From SURF-21 sp964510515 (GTDB lineage: Bacteria; Actinomycetota; Geothermincolia; Geothermincolales; RBG-13-55-18): a DNA stretch of 64,000 nt. The position numbers and the translations under genes are program-made. The first letter of the stretch is position 1, and each line of letters begins with the position of its first letter. Of this stretch, positions 1 through 7,707 are shown piece after piece. The notes beneath the pieces were generated by a model. That model did no database searches. It worked only from the letters and a program-made list of their open reading frames with translations, and was not told the origin of the DNA. The stretch is taken from contig CAZEAU010000002.1 of NCBI GenBank assembly GCA_964510515.1, positions 94,443-158,442 of the forward strand. Direction: 5' to 3'.

Positions 1-324
1 GCTGACGCGGCGGTAGAGGTCGGCCACGATGGGCAGGGCGCGCCGGTTCTCATGGCTCAGGGGCAGCGAGGGGGTCTGGTCACGGAAGCGCTGCAGGACC
101 TCCTCCCACCCCGAGGCGCCCTCCCCGCGGCCCTCGAGGGCGGAGCCGGCCGCGTAGAGCATGCCCAGAAAAGCGTTGGCGATGGCCTCCCCCGGCAGGC
201 CCCCGGCGAGCATGCCCTCGGCGGCGGCAAGGGTGAGGTGGGCCTGGTCCAGCCAGTGCGAATTCTCTTCCTCCCAGTCGAACAACCCGCCGCCTCCCTT
301 CGCCGCGCCCGCATGGGCTGCCAT
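1..324 (-). CDS. HEPN-like domain protein, C-terminal part cut by window edge
   Basis: The reading frame is open from an ATG at 324 down to base 1, giving 108 residues with no stop. It is helical and alanine-rich: an N-terminal FDWEEENSHWLDQAHL stretch, then AEGML and FLGMLYAAGSALEGRG. This resembles the first helices of HEPN domains, which often partner nucleotidyltransferases or act as RNases. The RxxxxH-type catalytic motif would lie beyond the edge, so activity cannot be judged. The SD is weak (AAGG about 13 bases upstream). The start lies within about 20 bases of a TATAAT on the other strand, so the gene is divergent from dapF. HEPN is assigned by pattern only; another helical-bundle protein is possible. 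Confidence 0.5.
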   Translation of the reverse strand, partial: MAAHAGAAKGGGGLFDWEEENSHWLDQAHLTLAAAEGMLAGGLPGEAIANAFLGMLYAAGSALEGRGEGASGWEEVLQRFRDQTPSLPLSHENRRALPIVADLYRRVS

Positions 325-340
325 CACGCATATACTACCT

Positions 341-346
341 TATAAT
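341..346 (+). promoter_or_regulatory. candidate -10 element for dapF
   Basis: A perfect TATAAT lies in the gap between the divergent HEPN-like gene and dapF, about 90 bases before the chosen dapF start. The -35 position (about 318-323, CTGCCA) is only a partial match, so this is a plausible but unproven promoter. Confidence 0.4.
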
Positions 347-432
347 GTGGGGATGTGGAGGGCGACCGGCGTCAAACCGGGCGGGCCCAGGCGCGGGCCC
401 CCGCCCCGTGGCGGCGACGATTCGGAGGGAGA

Positions 433-1296
433 TTGCGCTTCTTTAAATATCATAGCCTGGGGAACGACTACATACTGCTGGACGCCCTGGAGAAACCGCT
501 GCGGCTCGCGCCGGCGGACATCCACATGCTCTGCCACCGCCACCTCGGCATCGGCGGGGACGGCATCATCGTCATGGAGCCATCGCCGCGGGCCGTGTGC
601 CGCATGCTCAACTACAACCCCGACGCCAGCCAGGCGGAGGTGAGCGGCAACGGCCTGCGCTGCCTGGCCAAACACCTCTACGACATGGGCATATACCGCG
701 GGAAGGAGATGCTCGTGGAGACGCCCTCGGGGGTGAGGAGGCTCATCATCCGCACCGGCATGCGCCGGGTGAGCTCGGTGGAGGTGCACATGGGGGGGGC
801 GGACTTCCGCCGCTCCTCCATCCCCATGCAGGGCGAGGGGGAGGAGGCCGTGGAGATGCCCCTGGAGGCGGCGGGGCACACGGTGAACGCCACCTGCCTC
901 TCCGTGGGCAACCCCCATTGCGTCCTCTTCCTCGCCGACCTGGAGGACGCCCTGGTGGACGAGCTGGGCCCGGCCATCGAGAACCACCACCTCTTCCCCC
1001 TGCGCGTCAACGTCGAGTTCGCCCAGGTGATGAACGTCTCCGAGATGCGCCTGCGTTCCTGGGAGAGGGGCGCGGGGGAGACCATGGCCAGCGCGACCGG
1101 CGCCTCGGCCGCCGTGGCCGCCGCCCTGCGTACCCGCAGGTGCAAGAGGAGGGTCCACGTGCAGCAGCCGGGCGGGCTCATGGAGGTGGAGGTGGCCGCG
1201 GACGGCGGCATCGTCACCCGCGGCCCCGCCAGGCGCGTCTTCGCGGGCACCCTGGACGAGGACTGGCGGGAACGCAGCCGCATCATCCTGGCCTAG
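433..1296 (+). CDS. dapF: diaminopimelate epimerase homologue lacking both catalytic cysteines
   Basis: A 287-residue DapF-fold protein. Start chosen at TTG 433: GGAGGGA lies just upstream, and the protein then opens FFKYHSLGNDY, as in DapF (normally KMHGLGNDF). An upstream ATG at 355 would add 26 unlike residues. DapF interconverts LL- and meso-diaminopimelate in lysine and peptidoglycan synthesis using two cysteines, one in a CGNG loop and one in an ACGTG loop. Here the first reads VSGNGLRC (Ser71, codon AGC) and the second MASATGAS (Ser220, codon AGC). Both acid/base cysteines are therefore serine, while GNGxRC, ERGxGET and the fold are kept. It may be a racemase or epimerase of changed mechanism or substrate, or an inactive paralogue. 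The fold is sure; DAP epimerase activity is not. Confidence 0.75.
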   Translation: MRFFKYHSLGNDYILLDALEKPLRLAPADIHMLCHRHLGIGGDGIIVMEPSPRAVCRMLNYNPDASQAEVSGNGLRCLAKHLYDMGIYRGKEMLVETPSGVRRLIIRTGMRRVSSVEVHMGGADFRRSSIPMQGEGEEAVEMPLEAAGHTVNATCLSVGNPHCVLFLADLEDALVDELGPAIENHHLFPLRVNVEFAQVMNVSEMRLRSWERGAGETMASATGASAAVAAALRTRRCKRRVHVQQPGGLMEVEVAADGGIVTRGPARRVFAGTLDEDWRERSRIILA

Positions 1297-1668
1297 GGCG
1301 GATGGCCCGGGCTCGAGGGATGGCGCCCTCGTTCCGCGCAGCGCCGGGGTCGGCGCCAGCGCTTTTTTTGCGCCCGGAGGCGCATGCCGGAGGCGTGGAA
1401 GGCCGGGGCTGGCGGCAGATGCGGCTACCCGGCAGCGCCGCTGGCGGCACCCGGCCTCACCTTCCATATGCAAGCCGGCCCCTACGATGACACGTTCGGA
1501 AGAACATGTGCCACCCCGGCCCCGGAGAGGAGCCGGGAAAAACACCTGCGACCCGGCCCCCGCAAGGGCCGACGAAGGGAAGAACACCCGCGAAGCCGCT
1601 TCCGCTGGCGCTGGCTTGAAGCATGAGAGAGCCCTTTTCCCCAGGAGCAGGCGCCAGGAGGAAAGCAT
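1297..1668. other. intergenic region with imperfect direct repeats
   Basis: No convincing gene. After dapF there is a weak GC hairpin beside a run of seven T (about 1350-1376), a possible terminator. Between about 1498 and 1600 a motif of the form GGAAGAACAC(C) preceded or followed by ACCCGGCCCC occurs three times at a period of about 45-50 bases, with drift between copies. Confidence 0.5.
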
Positions 1669-1753
1669 GGGGCCACGTCTTGCAATCTTGAGGTAAAACC
1701 CCTGGTGCGAACAGGCAAGATACCGAAGCAGGCAAAGAACAAGACCTGACCCC
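1669..1753. repeat. mini-element with terminal inverted repeats, copy 1
   Basis: An 85-bp unit beginning GGGGCCACGTCTTG and ending CAAGACCTGACCCC. Read inward, the two ends match at 12 of 14 positions. An almost identical unit follows 121 bp later, and the direct repeat also includes the 16 bases after the element. Ends of the same type bound the segment at 8510-8636. It has no coding capacity, so it looks like a non-autonomous (MITE-like) element; the parent transposon is not in the window. Confidence 0.6.
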
Positions 1754-1789
1754 ATCCGTCAGCGGGAGCTGCCGCCGGGAAGAAAGCGT

Positions 1790-1874
1790 GGGGCCACGTC
1801 TTGCAATCTTGAGGTAAAACCCCTGGTGCGAACAGGCAAGATACCGAAGCAGGCAAAGAACAAGACCTGACCCC
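1790..1874. repeat. mini-element with terminal inverted repeats, copy 2
   Basis: Second copy of the 85-bp unit at 1669-1753, 121 bp downstream and identical by eye across the unit. The 16 bases just after it, also shared with copy 1, run into the 3' end of the FmdE-family gene, so repeat-associated sequence supplies that gene's last codons and stop. Confidence 0.6.
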
Positions 1875-1879
1875 ATCCG

Positions 1880-2425
1880 TCAGCGGGAGCAGGGGATGCA
1901 GAGGCGGCGGCCGCCGCTCTCCACCACGCGCGTCTCCATGACGGGCTCGCCGCAGTTGTCGCAGGGCACGGACTGATGGATGCGCGCCTTCTCCGGGAGC
2001 TCGAAGTCGATCTCCTCCACGGTGAAAAGCTCGTCCAGCGGGGCGGTCAGCATGACGCGCAACGCCTCCTCCCTGCGCCGCTGCGGGTCCATGTCCTCGC
2101 CGGCCGGGAAGCCGGCGCCGGCCTTGAGGCTCACCCGCAGCGCCCGGCCCGGCCTCTCCCGCGAGGCGAAGGTGAAGACCTGCTTGCCGTGGTCCAGGTA
2201 GAAGAGGTTGCCCTTGCCGAAGGTGCAGCCGGCGAGGTATTGCACCGCGTCCACGCTGCAGGAGTCGTTCTCCACCACGCACACCAGCTCCTCGTCGTAG
2301 GCGCGGGCGATGCCCATCCTCTCCATGGCCGCCTTGACCGCCCTGTAGCCTATGGCCAGCCCGGGGCAGGTATGGCCGTGGAAGGCCGCGGCCTCCCTGT
2401 AGTCCTCGGGAATATATGCGTCCAC
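1880..2425 (-). CDS. FmdE family protein (formylmethanofuran dehydrogenase subunit E-like)
   Basis: A 181-residue protein from a GTG start with SD AAGGAGG eight bases away. The N-terminal half carries the FmdE signature: FHGHTCPGLAIGYRA, then ENDSCSVDAVQ and GCTFGKGN, with Cys and His placed to bind metal. The C-terminus has a zinc ribbon with VPCDNCGEPV and LCIPC. In methanogens FmdE accompanies molybdenum formylmethanofuran dehydrogenase, but in bacteria the family is widespread and its role is unsettled (metal delivery has been proposed). It lies 31 bases after the VOC gene on the same strand and is probably co-transcribed. Its last residues (CSR) are encoded in sequence duplicated with the neighbouring repeat. 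Confidence 0.85.
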   Translation of the reverse strand: MDAYIPEDYREAAAFHGHTCPGLAIGYRAVKAAMERMGIARAYDEELVCVVENDSCSVDAVQYLAGCTFGKGNLFYLDHGKQVFTFASRERPGRALRVSLKAGAGFPAGEDMDPQRRREEALRVMLTAPLDELFTVEEIDFELPEKARIHQSVPCDNCGEPVMETRVVESGGRRLCIPCSR

Positions 2426-2456
2426 CGTTTCTACCTCCTTTTGGCGAGCTTCCTCT

Positions 2457-3467
2457 TCACAGCAGCCTCAGGGCGGCGGCCGCCTTCAGCGCGCCCCCCA
2501 AGAGCGGCTTGACCACGCGGGGGGGCATGCGCAGCACCTTCTCCACCTCCACCATCTCCACCACGTTGCCATCCGGGTCCTTGATGTAGGAAAAGCGGCC
2601 CGCGGTCCCGGAGCCCATGTCCACGCGGGTGGGGGGGTGGAAGAGCTCCGCTCCCCTGGAGATGACGGCGTTCGTCGTCTCCCCCAGGTCGCTGACGTCG
2701 AAGGCCATCTCCATGAGGCCGACGTCTCCCCACCTGCGCCCCTCGTAAACGACCTTGCCCCGGTAGGCGGGAGTGTGCACCAGCTTGACGATGGCCCGCT
2801 CCAGCAGGGGCATGGCGCTGGAGCCCTCGCCGCGGTGGCCGAGCACGGCCACCTCCATCTCCCTGCCCCCCGTGACGGCGTCCAGCTCCGGCATGCGGCC
2901 CTTGAACTCGTGCAGGACATCGCCGAAACCGAGCACGTCGCGGTAGAACGAGCGGGCCCTCTTCAGGTCGCCAACGCCGATGGCCACGTGCCTGACGCCG
3001 CCGACGGCGGGCCCGGCCCCTCCCTTCTCCTCCACCAGCTGCAGGAGCAGGCCGTCGGGGTCGCGCAGGTAGGCGTAGCGCTCCCTCCCGCCGCTGCTGA
3101 GCTCCATGCTGCGCACCGGGGTCAGGAACTCCACCCCCCTGCTCTTGAGGTTGAGGTAGAGCTGGTCGAGGCCGAAGGCCTTGAGGCCGAGCTCCAGGTA
3201 GCCGATGTCCCCCCACTGCACCGCTTGCGGCGCCTCCTGCGGTCTCGTGGAGGTGTGCTCGATGAGCTCGATGGCCGCTCCGCCCCGGGCATTGGCGGCC
3301 ATGAGCGCCCGCAGCTCGACCAGGGCGCCGATGATGGGGGTCATCTCCTCCATGTAGCTGGTCTTGTCGCTGAGCTTGACGCGAAAACCCATCATCCTGC
3401 GGTAGAAGTCGTAGGTGCGCCCGGTGTCGTGCACCCCTATCCCCACGTGCTGGAAAGCGGTGATCAA
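2457..3467 (-). CDS. VOC (glyoxalase-fold) protein with two VOC domains
   Basis: A 336-residue protein. Start chosen at TTG 3467, which follows GGAGGAGGGA and opens LITAFQHVGIGVHDT; the open frame extends 60 codons further upstream without family similarity. Two glyoxalase/bleomycin-resistance/dioxygenase units are in tandem: residues about 1-150 (QHVGIGVHD, DPDGLLLQLVEE) and about 160-310 (RHVAIGVGD, DPDGNVVEMVE). The glutamates near the ends of the repeats are candidate metal ligands. VOC proteins act on small activated substrates (dioxygenases, epimerases, isomerases), and the substrate cannot be read here. It heads a two-gene unit with the FmdE-like gene. Confidence 0.85.
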   Translation of the reverse strand: MITAFQHVGIGVHDTGRTYDFYRRMMGFRVKLSDKTSYMEEMTPIIGALVELRALMAANARGGAAIELIEHTSTRPQEAPQAVQWGDIGYLELGLKAFGLDQLYLNLKSRGVEFLTPVRSMELSSGGRERYAYLRDPDGLLLQLVEEKGGAGPAVGGVRHVAIGVGDLKRARSFYRDVLGFGDVLHEFKGRMPELDAVTGGREMEVAVLGHRGEGSSAMPLLERAIVKLVHTPAYRGKVVYEGRRWGDVGLMEMAFDVSDLGETTNAVISRGAELFHPPTRVDMGSGTAGRFSYIKDPDGNVVEMVEVEKVLRMPPRVVKPLLGGALKAAAALRLL

Positions 3468-3654
3468 GGCAATCCCTCCTCCGTTCGGCTCCCGCGCCCG
3501 GCCCGGCCTCGCAAATCCGCCGCCGCCTGCTAGATTATCCCCAGCGCTAGCGGAGGGCAAGCGCCCACCGGGGGCCTCCCCTCCGCCTCCCGGGGGGACT
3601 TGCCCGCGAAGCGGAAGGGGCCGCCCATGCCCCCCCGGGCCGGCCTTCACCTCC

Positions 3655-4080
3655 CATTATCCCCCTCCGCGCGCGGGCGCGGGATGTGACCCATCGGGCT
3701 GTTTCTCTCCCTTGCCATTATCCCCCTCCGCGCGCGGGCGCGGGACGATCACCGCCCTTGACGCCGCGGGGAGGGCCGGGCCGCCTCCTCCCCGGCCCGG
3801 CCTTCTCTATGCATTATCCCCCGCGCGCGGTGAAAGGCAGGCTGCGCGGCGCCCCCTAGAGGGCGGGCTGCAGATTACCCCCCGCGCGCGGCGAAAGGCA
3901 GCCGGAGCTCTTTGACCGCAAGGTGGGCGCAAACGCATTTTCCCCCCGCGCGGGGAAATATATATCTGAACCAGGGTTTGTGGATGGGTTTTGCCCATTA
4001 ACCCCGCGCGGGGAAATATATATCTGAACCAGGGTTTGTGAGTGGGTTTTGCCCATTACCCCCGCGCGGGAAAAGGTAAT
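3655..4080. repeat. array of seven palindromic GC repeats at about 60-bp spacing
   Basis: Seven units start at about 3655, 3716, 3812, 3873, 3936, 3996 and 4054. Each has CATTA (or CATTT, GATTA) followed by a C-run and a CGCGCG palindrome (CCCCGCGCGGGG in the last three). Spacings are 61, 96, 61, 63, 60 and 58. The two units starting at 3936 and 3996 are nearly identical through their spacers (AAATATATATCTGAACC and onward), a recent tandem duplication. The array fills the gap between the VOC gene and the DUF2804 gene, which are divergent. It resembles clustered REP-type palindromes rather than CRISPR. Confidence 0.7.
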
Positions 4081-4120
4081 AAAATTGGGGATAGTTGCCC
4101 CGACGAGGAAAGGAGCGGCC

Positions 4121-5170
4121 TTGCGCACGATAAAGAAAACCCCCGCGCGCCTGGTGGAGGACGGCAGGGTAGTGGAGTTCGGCGCCTTCGCGGAACCGTT
4201 CCGGGAGCTCAATTTGCGGGAGGCGGAGATCTTCCCCCGCGGCGGCAGCCGCTTGCGCGGCCTGGCCCGCTTCCGCCTCAAGGAATGGCAGCACTACGGG
4301 GTGATACACCCCCGCCACTATTTCGGCATGGTCATCTTCGACGCCAAGTTCCTCAGCATCTCCTTTCTCTACCATTTCGACCGCCAGAGCGGCGCCATGC
4401 AGGAACATGCGCATCAGGCCCCGGGGGGGAGGGCCAAGGTCGCCGAGACCACCTGGCACGGGGAATGCTCCTTCTCCTCCCGGGGATATTCGCTCTCCTT
4501 CCAGAACCGCCTGCAGGAGGGCTATCACCGCGTGCGGGTGGACGCCGCGCAGACGGCCAGGCTGCCCTCCATCGCGGGCGAGTTCCGCATGCTGGAGGAC
4601 GTCTCCCGCTACCAGCCCCTGGTGGTGGTGAGCCCCTTCGCCCCCAACCGCCCCCTCTATACCCACAAGGCCGCCTGCCCGGTGGAGGGGAAGCTGAGCG
4701 TGGGCGGCGAGGAGGTCGAGCTGGACCCCTCCCGGGACGTATGCCTGCTGGACGAACAGAAGGCCTTCTACCCCTACCGCAGCTTCTGGAAGTGGCTGTG
4801 CTTCGGGGGCTTCGAGCCCGGGGGCAGGCTGCTCGCCGCCAACCTGTGCCACAACATCATCGCCGACGACGAGGAGTACAGCGAGAACTGCTACTGGGTG
4901 GACGGCAAGATACACCTCACCGGGGCCGCCCGCTTCGGCTACAGCGAAGCCGACATGCTCGGCCCATGGTTCGTGAACACCACCGACGGCCTAGTGAACC
5001 TGGTCTTCCGCCCCCAGGGGGAGCGCGCGGAGCGCATAAAGCTGGGGCCCATCCTCTCCGATTTCCACCAGCCCTTCGGGCTGTTCCGGGGGAACATGGG
5101 AGAGGGCGCGGGCGCGGTCGGGGTGGAGGGCCTCTTCGGCCTGTGCGAGCAGCATATAACCAGGTATTGA
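4121..5170 (+). CDS. DUF2804 family protein
   Basis: A 349-residue protein. Start chosen at TTG 4121, preceded by AGGAAAGGAG with a 5-base gap; an in-frame ATG at 4049 lies inside the palindrome array and is unlikely. The protein matches DUF2804: FGMVIFDAKFLSIS in the N-terminal half, then AFYPYRSFWKWLCFGG, NLCHNI, ENCYWVDGK and WFVNTTDGLVNLVF. The family is common in Actinobacteria and Firmicutes and resembles beta-barrel lipid-binding folds, but its function is unknown. No signal peptide is seen. The repeat array immediately upstream probably contains its promoter region. Confidence 0.85.
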   Translation: MRTIKKTPARLVEDGRVVEFGAFAEPFRELNLREAEIFPRGGSRLRGLARFRLKEWQHYGVIHPRHYFGMVIFDAKFLSISFLYHFDRQSGAMQEHAHQAPGGRAKVAETTWHGECSFSSRGYSLSFQNRLQEGYHRVRVDAAQTARLPSIAGEFRMLEDVSRYQPLVVVSPFAPNRPLYTHKAACPVEGKLSVGGEEVELDPSRDVCLLDEQKAFYPYRSFWKWLCFGGFEPGGRLLAANLCHNIIADDEEYSENCYWVDGKIHLTGAARFGYSEADMLGPWFVNTTDGLVNLVFRPQGERAERIKLGPILSDFHQPFGLFRGNMGEGAGAVGVEGLFGLCEQHITRY

Positions 5171-5536
5171 GCCGCGCCCGCCTCTCCGCGCAGAAGCCCG
5201 GGTGTTGGAAGGGGCGAACGGGGGTGATGCGCCTTGCACGTGCTGGCGTGCCCCGCGATGTCCGTGGACGATAAACACCGCGCCCTCCACGCCTCGCTGA
5301 TGGGGGTGTTCATTTCGAGATAGAGGTCCTGGAAGCGCTGCCGCGCGGCGACGAGAGGTGCCGCTTCCGCGTCACGCGGCGCGGCGGATGGGGGAGCCGC
5401 CGAAGGGGCCGGGGCCCGCCCGCGGGGAGAAGCGGCGCGGCCATTCCCCCGGGGCCGCATGCTCGGCGCGCGGGGAGCGAGGTCGTCCGGGGGGCGATAC
5501 GGCACGCATGGGCAGAGGACATTCCCCGCGCGTCGC
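5171..5536. other. intergenic region, no gene seen
   Basis: GC-rich gap between the convergent DUF2804 and PHP genes. It carries two CATTCCCC-type motifs (about 5442 and 5519) that resemble the repeat heads at 3655-4080. No open frame with protein-like composition was found. Confidence 0.5.
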
Positions 5537-6178
5537 TCAGGCGCTCTCCTCGCCGCTGCGGCGCAGGTCCTCGAAATAGGCGGCGGCGAACCTGCCCTGC
5601 CTGAGCTCCTCGACCAGCTCCTCCTCGCTGGCGATATCTCTCTCGAACACGGTCACGCACTTCCCCACCTGCCAGATGGCGTGGGCGTCGCTGCCGCCGG
5701 TGCCGCGCAGCCCGCATTCCGCGGCGGCGGCCAGGGCGGCCTCGTTGCAGCGCGGGGTGTTGGCGCCGTTCAGGGTCTCGATGGCCACGACACGGTCGGC
5801 GATCTCGCGCGGGAAGGTATGCGCGTGCATGTGCTTGCGGCCCCATCCGCGGCAGGGGTGCGCGGGAACGATCACCGCGCCGTCCTCCTCCGCCATATCC
5901 ACCAGCTCGTCGAAAGTCGTGAGGTGATAGCGGGTCTCGCGCTTGAGGCCGTAAACGAGCATGTCGCCCATCTCGGTATATATCTCCACGCCGCGGAATA
6001 CGGGGTATCCGCTGGCGGCGGCGAACTCGACCATCTTGTTGGCCCCGCGATGGGAGTGGTGCTCGGTGACGCAGATGGCGTCGAGGCCCATCTCCATCGC
6101 CCTGTCCAGCAGCTCCTGGGGGCCCAGCTGGGAACAGATGGATCCCAGGTTGGTGTGGATATGAAGGTCGATTATCAT
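5537..6178 (-). CDS. PHP domain metal-dependent phosphoesterase, second of a tandem pair
   Basis: A 213-residue PHP-fold protein starting MIIDLHIHTNLG. Metal-site motifs are present: DLHIHT, VTEHH, PAHPCRG and GGSDAHA, as in YciV/TrpH-like nucleotide or nucleic-acid phosphoesterases. It is translationally coupled to the upstream PHP gene, whose TGA overlaps this ATG (ATGA). The two proteins share ETLNG, VFRGVE and GGSDAH, so they arose by duplication. The substrate is unknown. Confidence 0.85.
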   Translation of the reverse strand: MIIDLHIHTNLGSICSQLGPQELLDRAMEMGLDAICVTEHHSHRGANKMVEFAAASGYPVFRGVEIYTEMGDMLVYGLKRETRYHLTTFDELVDMAEEDGAVIVPAHPCRGWGRKHMHAHTFPREIADRVVAIETLNGANTPRCNEAALAAAAECGLRGTGGSDAHAIWQVGKCVTVFERDIASEEELVEELRQGRFAAAYFEDLRRSGEESA

Positions 6179-6831
6179 CCTATGCTCCAGGTCTCCGACA
6201 TCCTCAAGCCCTCCATTTCCGAAGCGTAGGCGGCACGGCACCTGCCCGCCCTGACCTCCTCCACCAGCTCCGCCTCGCTGCATATCTCCCGCTCGAACAC
6301 GGTGAGGCAGCGCCCCAGCTGCATGAGGAAATGCGCGTCGCTGCCGCCGATGCCGGGAAGGCCGTATTCCCGCGCGCAGGCCTGCGCGACGGCGTTGGAC
6401 TGCGGGCTCGAGCCCCCGTTGAGGGTCTCGACGGCGTCCACGTTGGCCAGCAGGTACTCGGCCCTTTCCTCCCCCAGGATATGGTGCAGGCCTCGCGTGT
6501 CGCGGCAGGGGTGGGCGGGGATGAGGGCCCCTCCCTCCCCCCTGACCTGGGAGAGCAATTCCTCGAAGGGGACTTTCCAGGGGTAGCGCGCACGCTCGAG
6601 CCCGAAGACCAGCATGTCCCCGAGCTCGGTATAGACCTCCACCCCGCGGAAGACGGGGAAGCCGACCTCCTCGCCCAGGCGCCGGGCGACCTCCGCCCCC
6701 TCCATCTCCTCATGCTCGGTCACGCATACGGCGTCCAGTCCGACGCGCGGCGCCGCTTCGACCAGTTGCCGCGGGTCTATGCGGGAGCAGGGAGAGGACA
6801 CTGCGGTATGCACATGCATGTCGATCAGCAT
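6175..6831 (-). CDS. PHP domain metal-dependent phosphoesterase, first of a tandem pair
   Basis: A 218-residue protein starting MLIDMHVHTAVSSPCS; in-frame sequence upstream to 6924 lacks similarity. PHP metal motifs are DMHVHT, VTEHEE, PAHPCRD and GGSDAHF. It is a clear paralogue of the downstream gene (same layout, VFRGVEVYTELGDMLVFGL matching VFRGVEIYTEMGDMLVYGL) and overlaps its start by four bases. The pair forms a two-gene operon. It may hydrolyse phosphoester bonds in nucleotides or sugar phosphates. Confidence 0.85.
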   Translation of the reverse strand: MLIDMHVHTAVSSPCSRIDPRQLVEAAPRVGLDAVCVTEHEEMEGAEVARRLGEEVGFPVFRGVEVYTELGDMLVFGLERARYPWKVPFEELLSQVRGEGGALIPAHPCRDTRGLHHILGEERAEYLLANVDAVETLNGGSSPQSNAVAQACAREYGLPGIGGSDAHFLMQLGRCLTVFEREICSEAELVEEVRAGRCRAAYASEMEGLRMSETWSIG

Positions 6832-7016
6832 ACGTTGTTGCCTCCTCCGCCGCCCGTAAACGGGCAGGCTCGCATATTCTTTCACACCCGGCGCACTTCC
6901 TTCAAGTGCAGGGCTCACCCACAAGGGAACGAAGGAGCGTTACGCCAATATATAATGGGGGCGCGGGGGACCGCGCGAGAGGCGCCGCGGTCCGTGAACG
7001 ATGGGAGATGATAGCC

Positions 7017-7625
7017 ATGATGTTCGAGCGCGGGGAAACCAAGACCGTGTTCATGCCCTTGCTCTGCCTGGTAGTGCTCCTCGCCTCTCTCTGCGCCGCG
7101 GGCTGCGGCAGCCCGGAGCCCGCGCCGCCGGCGGAGGAGGTCGCCACCGGGGAGGCGGTGCAACCGCGCCCGCAGGCGTTGGCCCTCAGGCTCTATTTCG
7201 CGGAAAGCGATGGTGATAGCGAGTGGCTGCGCGCCGAGGAGAGGACGGTCGGCGAGGCCTCCGACCCCTGCCGCGCCGCCCTGGAGGAGCTCATCGCCGG
7301 GCCCGCGCCGGGATCCGGGCTCTCCGCGGTCCTCCCGCCCACGGTGAGGGTGCTCGGCGTCGAGGTCGCGGACGGGGTGTGCACGGCGAACGTGAGCGCC
7401 GAGATACTCAGCGACGCCGCCGCCGTCGGGGCCGGCGCCTCCGGCGAGGAACTGGCCCTTGCCGCCATCGCCAACACCCTCACCGAGCTCGGCGGCGTGG
7501 AGCGGGTCAGGCTGCTGGTCGAGGGGGTGCAGAGCGGCATGGTGGACGGCCGCTTAGTCGAGGACTTCTGGGGGCACATGGGGCTGCCGGAGTACCTGGA
7601 GCGCAATGAGGGCCTCATCCGCTGA
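7017..7625 (+). CDS. GerMN domain lipoprotein
   Basis: A 202-residue exported lipoprotein. Start chosen at ATG 7017 with GGGAG nine bases upstream (ATG 7020 is equally possible). The N-terminus has a hydrophobic segment ending in a lipobox (LCAAGC) followed by a Pro/Glu-rich linker. Residues about 60-185 form a GerMN (sporulation/spore germination) domain: LRLYFAESDGD, ALEELIAGP, SAVLPPTVRVLGVEV, VNVSAEI-like strands and ALAAIANTLTEL. GerMN domains occur in envelope proteins well beyond spore formers. A TATAAT at 6951-6956 could drive it. Confidence 0.85.
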   Translation: MMFERGETKTVFMPLLCLVVLLASLCAAGCGSPEPAPPAEEVATGEAVQPRPQALALRLYFAESDGDSEWLRAEERTVGEASDPCRAALEELIAGPAPGSGLSAVLPPTVRVLGVEVADGVCTANVSAEILSDAAAVGAGASGEELALAAIANTLTELGGVERVRLLVEGVQSGMVDGRLVEDFWGHMGLPEYLERNEGLIR

Positions 7626-7707
7626 AGCGGCCACGCCCCTCCCGCGCCGCCCCCGGGCGCGGTTCCCGGCCGCAGGCGACGGTAAGGGAGAGGAAGGGAC
7701 GGCGGAT

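Noticed and set aside
1457..2282. Open frames on the - strand across the mini-elements
   Set aside because: They read through duplicated non-coding repeat and out-of-frame FmdE sequence.
3655..4080. CRISPR array (regular repeats at about 60 bp)
   Set aside because: Repeats differ in length and sequence, two spacers are near identical, one interval is 96 bp, and no cas genes are present.
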